A stretch of 64,000 bases of DNA. Origin: Thermosynechococcus sp. GTDB taxonomy: Bacteria; Cyanobacteriota; Cyanobacteriia; Thermosynechococcales; Thermosynechococcaceae. Where the stretch lies: contig NZ_AP024678.1 in the NCBI RefSeq assembly GCF_025999095.1, positions 1,457,527 through 1,521,526 of the forward strand, in the 5' to 3' direction. Positions 57,742-64,000 of this stretch are shown piece after piece. The notes under the pieces are model-generated. The model had not been told where the DNA came from and searched no databases. It saw only the letters and a list, made by a program, of their open reading frames with translations. Each line of letters opens with the position of its first letter. The stretch's first letter is position 1. Made by a program: the position numbers and the translations under genes.

Positions 57742-58515
57742 TTATGCCCAGGTGGTGCTTCCTAGATCTGGGGGAATGTCTTGCCAGCGACCTTGACCAA
57801 CCGCACGAACGGCTTCCCGCAAATCCACTGCTTTGGTATAGAGCGCCTTGCCAACGATCGCTCCCACTAAACCATGGGGTGTCAGAGTAAAAAGGCTGAG
57901 AATATCACTGAGGGAACTCACACCGCCAGAGGCAATCACGGGGCGATTAGTTACGGCCAACAATTGCTGCAGTGCTGGAATATTCGGTCCTTGGAGGGTG
58001 CCATCCCGCTGAATATCGGTGTAAACAAACCCCGCCACCCCCCTTGCTGCCATGTTTTGGGCGAGATCGATTGCCAGAATTTTTGAAGTTTCCAACCAAC
58101 CCCGCGTTGCCACATAGCCATCGCGAGCATCTAGCCCGACCCAAATCCGTCCGGGGTATTCTGCAGCCAAGCTGGTGACTAGCTCTGGATCCTCAAGAGC
58201 CACAGTCCCCAAAATGACACGATTGACGCCTTGCAGAAGCAGATCAGCAACTGCTTGGCGCGATCGCAAGCCGCCCCCAACCTGTACCGGAATTTCTAGG
58301 GATGCGACAATTTTGCCAATCAGGTCGTAGTTGCGCGGCTCTCCTGTTTTGGCGGCATCTAGGTCAACTAAATGCAAGCGGGGGGCGCCCAAGCGTTGCC
58401 AATAAAGGGCGACTTTTAGAGGATCGTCATGAAAGACATTGACCTTGTCATAGTTCCCCTGCACTAGACGCACACATTTGCCGTCAAGTAAATCAATGGC
58501 GGGAATCACATCCAT
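57742..58515 (-). CDS. hisA: Phosphoribosylformimino-5-aminoimidazole carboxamide ribotide isomerase
   Basis: 257-residue TIM-barrel HisA, catalysing an Amadori-type step of histidine synthesis. Catalytic Asp in DVIPAIDLLDGKCVRLVQGN and DIQRDGTLQGPN; phosphate loops VQVGGGLRSRQAVADLL and ASGGVSSLSDIL. ATG 58515 with AGGAAAGGA upstream. The last hisA-like residues are normal. It is not linked to the hisZ-hisG pair. Confidence 0.96.
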   Translation of the reverse strand: MDVIPAIDLLDGKCVRLVQGNYDKVNVFHDDPLKVALYWQRLGAPRLHLVDLDAAKTGEPRNYDLIGKIVASLEIPVQVGGGLRSRQAVADLLLQGVNRVILGTVALEDPELVTSLAAEYPGRIWVGLDARDGYVATRGWLETSKILAIDLAQNMAARGVAGFVYTDIQRDGTLQGPNIPALQQLLAVTNRPVIASGGVSSLSDILSLFTLTPHGLVGAIVGKALYTKAVDLREAVRAVGQGRWQDIPPDLGSTTWA

Positions 58516-58984
58516 TGGCGTCAGAAATCCTTTCCTTATTGAAAAATTAAAAATTTAAGCATAACCCCCATCCTAGCAGTCACAGGGGATGAAGCGTATG
58601 AGTGGACCCATAAAGAAGGCGGGCGGTGAGTGAACCTGTAATCTGTTCTGAGTTGAGCGCGGTGTTGAATGCCCCTGCAGGGAGGCAGGCCAGCCTTCAG
58701 GCTATGGACAAAAAGCTGGATATTCCCATTGCCACCAGTAGCAAGCAGTTTCAAAGACTGAAAAGACTGAGAACAAAATTGATGCAGTAGAGGCAAGCTG
58801 GAGCAATGTATTGGTGGGGGCAAGCACAATTGGGCCAGGGGATTAGACAGTAGAAGCCACATTAAAGGATATTTTCAGCGGCAGGCTAGAACAGATGCAA
58901 GAGTAGGGGGGTCTTGGCTGCGCTTTTGCTGGCTACCCTTGGGTGACTGCCAAACCTCCTCTGCGCCATAACGATGTTTTGAGA
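58516..58984. other. 465-base intergenic region upstream of hisA
   Basis: Between hisA and tRNA-Gly. Near hisA it holds the hisA promoter region (AT-rich, 58530-58560) and a CATCCCC/GGGG imperfect inverted repeat. The middle (58626-58906) has the look of a broken gene, described separately. The rest (58907-58984) shows nothing. Confidence 0.4.
58626..58906 (+). pseudogene. Possible gene remnant with coiled-coil character
   Basis: Three short plausible frames in tandem. Frame one runs from GTG 58626 to TAG 58788 (54 residues; contains LQAMDKKLDIPIATSSKQFQ). A second, overlapping frame from 58742 continues SKTEKTENKIDAVEASWSNV, then VLVGASTIGPGD up to a TAG, past which TVEATLKDIFSGRLEQMQE continues to the TAG at 58904. 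One frameshift and one stop would join them as a coherent helical protein. No family was recognised. It could also be chance. Confidence 0.3.
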
Positions 58985-59055
58985 GCGGACGATGGGACTC
59001 GAACCCACGACGTTCAGCTTGGGAAGCTGACATTCTACCACTGAATTACGTCCGC
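58985..59055 (-). tRNA. trnG-CCC: tRNA-Gly (CCC)
   Basis: 71-base tRNA. On the minus strand acceptor GCGGACG/CGTCCGC with U73; anticodon stem TCAGC/GCTGA around loop TTCCCAA, anticodon CCC; T arm GTGGG-TTCGAGT-CCCAT. CCA not encoded. Confidence 0.95.
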
Positions 59056-59074
59056 AGTCTTGCAATCTATAATC

Positions 59075-59473
59075 TTAGCACGAACTGTCCGGCTGGCGAT
59101 GGTGTTCGACCGTAATGATGGTATGTACATTGCCACGGGGGGCAAAGTCCCCTTTGATTTTCATGTAGAGGGGGTCACAGGCAGCCACAAGATCATCGAG
59201 AACTTGATTCACAGCTTCTTCGTGGGAAATGTAGCGATCGCGATAACTGTTGATGTACAGCTTAATGGCCTTCAGTTCCACCACCTTTTCATGGGGAATA
59301 TAGCTGACATAGAGGGTCGCAAAGTCAGGATAGCCTGAAAATGGACACTTGCAGGTAAACTCCGGCAGGGTAATCTCAATAGTGTATTGCCGACCGGGAC
59401 GGGGGTTGGGAAATGTAATCAGTCGGCCTTCTTGAATGGCGCGTTCGCCGTACTTCATTTCTGATACTTGCAT
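59075..59473 (-). CDS. queF: NADPH-dependent 7-cyano-7-deazaguanine reductase
   Basis: 132-residue tunnelling-fold enzyme reducing preQ0 to preQ1 in queuosine synthesis. It has the QueF short-form motif ELKAIKLYINSYRDRYISHE, the active-site cysteine region FTCKCPFSGYPDFATLYVSY, and the catalytic C-terminal DPLYMKIKGDFAPRGNVHTI. ATG 59473; ATG five codons later also possible. No preQ1 riboswitch was recognised upstream. Confidence 0.95.
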   Translation of the reverse strand: MQVSEMKYGERAIQEGRLITFPNPRPGRQYTIEITLPEFTCKCPFSGYPDFATLYVSYIPHEKVVELKAIKLYINSYRDRYISHEEAVNQVLDDLVAACDPLYMKIKGDFAPRGNVHTIITVEHHRQPDSSC

Positions 59474-59616
59474 TGTTTACTTCCAACAGGTTGAGAATGA
59501 ATAGAAGATTTTCTGTGGACCATAACTAAAGTTTATCAAGATTTAAGTTGTTCGCCCCTCGACACCAAGGTTGCAGGGTGAAAATAGGGTGGAGAGTTTG
59601 TTGAGGCGAGAGTCCT

Positions 59617-59856
59617 ATGGAACGGTATCAGCCAAATGGAACCCCTCTCTCAGAGGCCGATAAAGCAGAACTCGCCAAACTAAAGGAACTACTAGAGCGA
59701 GCGATCGCTGACGGGGTACTGACCGCTGACGAAATGGGCCAGATCAAGCAACAAATTCGTGCCGACGGCAAAGTGACCTATGAAGAGCTAGAGCTTTACC
59801 GCCAGCTTGTGGAGGAGCAAATCCGTCAAGGGCTGTTGGTGCGGGAAATCTGCTAA
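59617..59856 (+). CDS. Small helical protein of unknown function
   Basis: 79 residues, highly charged and helical, with no membrane segment. Stretches such as KAELAKLKELLERAIADGVL and LTADEMGQIKQQIRADGKVT have a two-helix, EF-hand-like or TerB-like spacing, but no calcium loop is complete. ATG 59617 lies behind a weak GGCGAG. Convergent with the fasciclin gene. Not recognised. Confidence 0.65.
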   Translation: MERYQPNGTPLSEADKAELAKLKELLERAIADGVLTADEMGQIKQQIRADGKVTYEELELYRQLVEEQIRQGLLVREIC

Positions 59857-59860
59857 CGCC

Positions 59861-60310
59861 CTAGACTTTGTAGGGAATGTTGGTGTCCTGAAAGGAGTGG
59901 GCTGGATCCAATCCCATCAGGATGACGGTGTCAATGACATGGATAATACCGTTCTCCGCTTCTATGTCGGCAGCAAGAACCGTGGCGTTTTTCACCTCAA
60001 GGGGATTATCACCATGAATAGGAATGGTGGAACCTTCGAGGGAAGTGACGGTGCCCATCCTTTTCAGGTCTGCTGCTTTGTAGGCACCAGCAACCACATG
60101 GTACTTGAGAATCCGCCCTAACTGGGGAGGATTTTGCACAAGGGAGGTAATGGTGCCATCGGGCAACTTGGCGAAGGCGTCATCATTGGGGGCAAACACT
60201 GTAAAAGGTCCCGGCGACTGTAGGGCTTCCACCAGATTGGCCACTTTTACAGCAGTGACTAGTGTGGAAAAGCCGGGAGTATTCACTGCAATATCAACGA
60301 TGGTTGCCAT
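59861..60310 (-). CDS. Fasciclin (FAS1)-domain protein
   Basis: 149 residues, essentially one FAS1 domain: [21 protein letters not shown]1 motif [33 protein letters not shown] and H2-like [14 protein letters not shown]1 domains mediate cell-surface adhesion, but this one has no signal peptide when it starts at ATG 60310; the longer frame (from 60349) has a hydrophobic stretch [20 protein letters not shown] that could make one. Role unknown. Confidence 0.85.
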   Translation of the reverse strand: MATIVDIAVNTPGFSTLVTAVKVANLVEALQSPGPFTVFAPNDDAFAKLPDGTITSLVQNPPQLGRILKYHVVAGAYKAADLKRMGTVTSLEGSTIPIHGDNPLEVKNATVLAADIEAENGIIHVIDTVILMGLDPAHSFQDTNIPYKV

Positions 60311-60472
60311 AAAAGTGTGCCCCAAAACTGCGATGAGAATAGACAACAATGATTTGCGATCGCCCCATTGATCAAAAAGACGAGAACTATAACAAACGCT
60401 AGAATTAGCATACTGAACCCGGGTCCTAGGCGCTAGCGATCGCTGGCGTTAGCCAGATAGGGAAATTTAATT

Positions 60473-61846
60473 ATGGCAATCGCGTCCGTTAATCCCACAA
60501 CTGCTGAGGTCTTAAAAACCTTTTCTCCCTTGGGGGCTGAGGAAGTGGAGAAAGCCATTGCCCAAGCGGCGATGGCCTTTGAGACCTATCGCCTGACATC
60601 CTTTGAACAGCGTGGCCAGTGGCTAGGAAACACGGCAAATCTCCTGCAACAGCAGCGGGAGGCTCTTGCTCGCCTTATGACCCTTGAGATGGGCAAACCG
60701 ATTACAGAGGCCCGGGCTGAAATTGACAAATGTGCGTGGGTTTGTCGTTACTATGCCGAGCAGGGGGCAACTTTCCTGCAGCCTGAATTCATTCCTACGG
60801 AGGCAAGCTACAGCGCCATTCATTACCAGCCCCTTGGCATTATTCTGGCGGTGATGCCGTGGAATTTTCCCTTTTGGCAGGTATTTCGTTTTGCGGCACC
60901 GGCTTTAATGGCGGGGAATGTGGCTCTGCTCAAGCATGCTTCTAATGTGCCGCAGTGCGCACTGGCGATCGCTCATCTGTTGAGTGAAGCGGGCTTTCCT
61001 GAAGGGGTCTTTCAAACCCTGCTGATCCCTGGCAGTGCTGTTGCTGATCTGGTGGCGGATCCACGGATTAAGGCGGCTACCCTCACCGGCAGCGAAGCAG
61101 CGGGCAAAAGTCTCGCCCAAGCAGCGGGTCAGCACCTCAAGAAAACGGTTCTAGAACTGGGGGGGAGTGATCCTTTTATTGTGATGCCCAGCGCCAATAT
61201 CTCCCAGGCGATCGCCACCGCGGTCCAAGCGCGCATGATTAACAATGGCCAGTCCTGCATTGCCGCCAAACGCTTTATTGTCCATGAGGCGGTCTATGAC
61301 ACCTTTGCCGAGGGTATGAAAGCTGCCTTTGAGTCCTGGGTAATTGGTGATCCCTTGGCACCCACCACCCAACTCGGCCCCCTGGCCACTGCCGCCATTC
61401 GCGATGAGCTCCACGCCCAAGTTGCACTCGCCCTGAGTCATGGTGCCAAGGTATTTTACCGCCGCTCTCTAGATCTGCCGACCCAGCAGGGGTATTTCTT
61501 TGCGCCGACAATTTTGACAGAGGTAACTCCCGATAACCCCGTATTTACCCAAGAGCTGTTTGGGCCTGTGGCCGTGCTCTTTCGGGTATCGTCCCTGACT
61601 GCGGCAATTCAACTGGCCAATGCCACACCCTTTGGTTTAGGCGCCAGTGCTTGGACACAAAGGGAGGAGGAAGCGGCGTTACTGGTGCGGGATCTGGAAG
61701 CTGGGGTTGTCTTTATTAACGGAATGGTCAAGTCTGATCCCCGTCTGCCCTTTGGGGGGATGAAGACCTCCGGCTATGGCCGTGAACTGGGACGGGCAGG
61801 ACTTTTGGAATTTGTTAACATCAAAACCGTTTGTCGCTGGGGCTAA
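60473..61846 (+). CDS. gabD: NAD(P)-dependent succinate-semialdehyde dehydrogenase
   Basis: 457-residue aldehyde dehydrogenase. Motifs: VMPWNFPFWQVFRFAAPALM (cofactor site), LTGSEAAGKSLAQAAG, general base Glu in VLELGGSDPFIVM and catalytic Cys in NNGQSCIAAKRF. In cyanobacteria such enzymes oxidise succinate semialdehyde made from 2-oxoglutarate by a decarboxylase or the GABA shunt, completing the TCA cycle. ATG 60473. Convergent with the ABC gene by a 4-base overlap of stops. Confidence 0.88.
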   Translation: MAIASVNPTTAEVLKTFSPLGAEEVEKAIAQAAMAFETYRLTSFEQRGQWLGNTANLLQQQREALARLMTLEMGKPITEARAEIDKCAWVCRYYAEQGATFLQPEFIPTEASYSAIHYQPLGIILAVMPWNFPFWQVFRFAAPALMAGNVALLKHASNVPQCALAIAHLLSEAGFPEGVFQTLLIPGSAVADLVADPRIKAATLTGSEAAGKSLAQAAGQHLKKTVLELGGSDPFIVMPSANISQAIATAVQARMINNGQSCIAAKRFIVHEAVYDTFAEGMKAAFESWVIGDPLAPTTQLGPLATAAIRDELHAQVALALSHGAKVFYRRSLDLPTQQGYFFAPTILTEVTPDNPVFTQELFGPVAVLFRVSSLTAAIQLANATPFGLGASAWTQREEEAALLVRDLEAGVVFINGMVKSDPRLPFGGMKTSGYGRELGRAGLLEFVNIKTVCRWG

Positions 61847-63786
61847 CGGACAGCGTAGAATTGCCATTCGCGATCGCCTTTCAGTTCCAGAACGTGGGTG
61901 TGATACTGCAGCAGGCTCTCACGGTGGCCTACACTGATGTAGCTGCGAGTAATGCGCTGAATATGGGCATAAACCCGTTTTTCGTTGGCTAAGTCGAGGG
62001 CACTGGTGGCTTCATCTAAAATGGCGTAGGGGCGCTGATTGAGTAGGAGGCGAGCGATTGCCAGTCGTTGCTGCTCCCCAAGAGACAGCACATCATCCCA
62101 GGCCAATTCCACATCGAGACCACCCACGCGATCGGGCAAATGGGCCAAGTTCACTTCATCCAGGGCGTGCAAAAGCACATCGTCCGGGGTTTGGCGATCG
62201 CCCCCAGGATAGAGGAGTTGGGTGCGCAGCGTGCCCAACACCATATAGGGACGCTGGGGCAAAAAGAGCACTTCATCCATGGGTGGACGAATAATGCGAC
62301 CGCTGCCACTTTGCCAGAGGCCGGCGATCGCCCGCAGTAGCGAACTTTTACCGACGCCACTGGGCCCCATGATCACCACACTGTCCCCCGCCTCAAGGGC
62401 AAAGGTGACATCTTCCACCAGCCGTCGTGCCAAATTGGGGGTATCCACGGTGACATGTTCTAGGGCAATGTAGGGTTTTTCCACCAATTCAATGTGCGAT
62501 TGCGGTGGTAGCGTGGGAGTTGTTAGCGACTCATCAAACTCTGCCAAACGCTCAATGCCGGCAATAAAGCCCGTGAGGTTCGTAAACTGGTTCACAATGA
62601 CTGAGAGGGCCCCCAGCACCTGAGAGAAGGCAAAGCTAGCTTGGCTAATAGAACCAAAATCAATCTCACCAGCAAAGTAGCGGGGAGCAACCACCGCTGC
62701 CGGCACAATAATCACAAAATAGTTATAGGCTGTCGTGAAAAAATCAAGATTTCGCTGCCAGCCAATCAAAAGGTTAAAGTTCCGCAGCACTTCAAGAAAG
62801 CGTTGACGCACTTGCACCGACTCTTGGGCTTCACCGCGATAAAAGGCAATAGACTCGGCATGATCGCGCACATGGACAAGGCCATAACGAAAGTCTGCCT
62901 CCCGCCGCAGTTGGTTAAAATTCAGCCAAATCAGCCGTTGCCCAATTAAAACCGTGACGATGGTGCCGACAATGGCATAGCCAATCAATGTCAGTGTCAG
63001 GGTTTGCGAGATACTCCAGAGAATGCCACTAAAGGCAATGAGGTCAATAATTTCGCCAAGAATGATCAACAAAAACTGGAGCGAGGTTTGCGTAAATGAG
63101 CGGACATCCTCAGTAATCCGTTGATCAGGGTTATCAATCTCCCCTTGGTTTTCGATGGTGTAGTAGGCCCGATTCTGGAAATAGCGATCCAAAAAATGGC
63201 GGGTGAGCCAATCCCGCCAGCGCAGCCCTAAATACTCCCGCACATAGCGATAAATGACGACAATGGGTGTCCCCACCACAAAAACTGCGGCATAAACCCA
63301 GAGAAAGCGCCAGTAGGTTTCGGCATTTTTTTCCGCCAGTGCCGTTTGGAAGAAGCGCCCGACAAAGCTAATGATCACGTTTAGGCCACTCACCGACAGG
63401 GAGAGCATCAGCAGCAAGCCCAGGAGTGCCCATGCTTGCCACCGCGGCAATAGGTCTTGCCGTAGCAAGACAAAAACCCCCAAGGGCACAATCACTGTGC
63501 CTAGGATGAGACTACGACTGAGGGGCTGTGCCCACAGGGAGTGCATCATCTCCATGAGGCCCCCGGCAATTTGTCCCATCAGTTCGGGGGCAAGGGCATT
63601 CAGGCCAAAGGTGATAGCTGCCGTGAGGCCAAAGAGGAAGCCAAACATGAGGGCAATGACCAGAAAAAGCAGCAGGATAAAGATCACACTGCTGCCCCCG
63701 CGATCGCGGGGGAAAAAGTAGGGTTGGGCAATCCGCAGAAACTGCCCCCAGACACGGGCATCAAAACGATGGGTCGGCTGTGACAT
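61843..63786 (-). CDS. ABC transporter of the SbmA/YddA (ABCD-like) type
   Basis: 647-residue half-transporter. The first third has a large helical part (residues 30-150) and the SbmA/BacA-like domain with RYVREYLGLRWRDWLTRHFL, FQNRAYYTIENQGEIDNPDQ and RITEDVRSFTQTSLQFLL; the C-terminal ATPase carries IMGPSGVGKSSLLRAIAGLW, LSLGEQQRLAIARLLL and YAILDEATSALD. Members handle peptides, long-chain acyl groups or cobalamin. ATG 63786 has GAGGAA upstream; a TTG at 63810 is unlikely. Substrate unknown. Confidence 0.87.
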   Translation of the reverse strand: MSQPTHRFDARVWGQFLRIAQPYFFPRDRGGSSVIFILLLFLVIALMFGFLFGLTAAITFGLNALAPELMGQIAGGLMEMMHSLWAQPLSRSLILGTVIVPLGVFVLLRQDLLPRWQAWALLGLLLMLSLSVSGLNVIISFVGRFFQTALAEKNAETYWRFLWVYAAVFVVGTPIVVIYRYVREYLGLRWRDWLTRHFLDRYFQNRAYYTIENQGEIDNPDQRITEDVRSFTQTSLQFLLIILGEIIDLIAFSGILWSISQTLTLTLIGYAIVGTIVTVLIGQRLIWLNFNQLRREADFRYGLVHVRDHAESIAFYRGEAQESVQVRQRFLEVLRNFNLLIGWQRNLDFFTTAYNYFVIIVPAAVVAPRYFAGEIDFGSISQASFAFSQVLGALSVIVNQFTNLTGFIAGIERLAEFDESLTTPTLPPQSHIELVEKPYIALEHVTVDTPNLARRLVEDVTFALEAGDSVVIMGPSGVGKSSLLRAIAGLWQSGSGRIIRPPMDEVLFLPQRPYMVLGTLRTQLLYPGGDRQTPDDVLLHALDEVNLAHLPDRVGGLDVELAWDDVLSLGEQQRLAIARLLLNQRPYAILDEATSALDLANEKRVYAHIQRITRSYISVGHRESLLQYHTHVLELKGDREWQFYAVR

Positions 63787-63858
63787 TGGCTGATTCCTCG
63801 ACAGTGGCAAGGGGCTACAAGGCTACTATTGTAGTAGGGTGGCTAGGGAGACGCACGG

Positions 63859-64000
63859 ATGCATCGTCAAAAAATAGCACCCACCACATCTCATATCTCG
63901 CCCTGGCTTTACTGGGGACTCTGGCCTCTTCACCGTCTATTTCTGCCCCTATATTTTTCGCGAATAACGATTGTGGGTCGCGAGCATTTACCCAAGGAGG
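63859..64000 (+). CDS. PlsC-like acyltransferase, N-terminal part (cut by window end)
   Basis: An ATG at 63859 behind AGGGAG (8-base spacing) opens a frame running to the end (47 residues). WPLHRLFLPLYFSRITIVGR followed by EHLPKE is the typical start of 1-acyl-glycerol-3-phosphate acyltransferases, in which the next element would be the HxxxxD motif. Too short for firm family assignment. Confidence 0.6.
   Translation, partial: MHRQKIAPTTSHISPWLYWGLWPLHRLFLPLYFSRITIVGREHLPKE

Noticed and set aside
58536-58862. 108-codon minus-strand frame upstream of hisA
   Set aside because: Leu/Pro/Ser-rich with no recognisable pattern, and it runs over the hisA promoter; the plus-strand pieces look more protein-like.
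58985-59055. Reading the tRNA-Gly anticodon as TCC
   Set aside because: The 5-bp stem TCAGC/GCTGA places the loop as TTCCCAA, so positions 34-36 are CCC.

Overview
The window is about 64 kb of a cyanobacterial chromosome, almost certainly Thermosynechococcus (T. elongatus/vestitus BP-1, T. vulcanus or a very close relative). The evidence is two photosystem subunits too short for ordinary ORF lists, psbK (18870..19010, minus) and psaM (40589..40684, plus), whose translations match from memory the mature Thermosynechococcus proteins; the PSI biogenesis factor btpA; many cyanobacterial-only families (DUF3120, DUF3531, DUF4278, a Hik2/CSK-type kinase); frequent HIP1 octamers (GCGATCGC); and tRNA genes without an encoded CCA. 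No transposase, integrase, CRISPR array, group II intron or rRNA was seen. The content is ordinary chromosome, densely packed, with many 4-bp start/stop overlaps.

Layout. 1-5 kb: 3' part of acnB, then a minus-strand set of cation/proton antiporter with a USP tail plus two overlapping fluoride-channel genes, then an Anbu-type proteasome homologue and a 2Fe-2S protein. 5-9 kb: a sugar-type ABC ATPase coupled to a HTH/GrpE-like protein, sulfiredoxin, a Tat-exported PhoX-type phosphatase and a DUF4278 repeat protein. 9.5-13.4 kb: rplU-rpmA, an FHA protein, a cysteine-free Rrf2 regulator overlapping a double-domain SagB-type oxidoreductase, and a pentapeptide-repeat protein. 13.4-19.6 kb: cobalamin genes cobL/cobH, tRNA-Ser(GGA), recJ, yebC, psbK, tadA. 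19.5-27.8 kb: folK, btpA, hisG-hisZ, a DnaJ/TPR protein, purU, uvrA. 28-33 kb: groES-groEL with an excellent CIRCE and a K-box-like element, a sugar-ABC permease, an amt ammonium transporter with a perfect NtcA palindrome upstream, and a MORN protein.

33-41 kb: folC, a methyltransferase, a Zur-like Fur regulator, a GH116 glucosidase, a tightly coupled three-gene unit (coiled-coil protein, Hik2-like kinase, internally duplicated membrane protein), psaM. 41-52 kb: a GIDE-domain membrane protein, DUF3120, secD-secF behind pdhB, a divergent YrdC-family protein, bioD, a glutathione transferase overlapping DUF3531 and rsmB, a CPBP protease and clpS. 52-64 kb: lysS, ppk, an ABC exporter, hisA, tRNA-Gly(CCC), queF, a fasciclin protein, succinate-semialdehyde dehydrogenase, a second ABC transporter and the 5' end of a plsC-like acyltransferase.

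Functional links. Several genes feed shared pathways although they are dispersed: histidine (hisG, hisZ, hisA), folate/one-carbon (folK, folC, purU), the modified TCA route (acnB, pdhB, succinate-semialdehyde dehydrogenase), protein quality control (groESL, DnaJ/TPR, clpS, Anbu, the GrpE-like protein), and sugar uptake (an orphan MalK-like ATPase and an orphan MalG-like permease 24 kb apart). I did not find an obvious new defence or mobile system. The best candidates for undescribed biology are the Hik2/coiled-coil/duplicated-membrane-protein operon, the HTH/GrpE fusion, and the double SagB protein with its Rrf2 partner.
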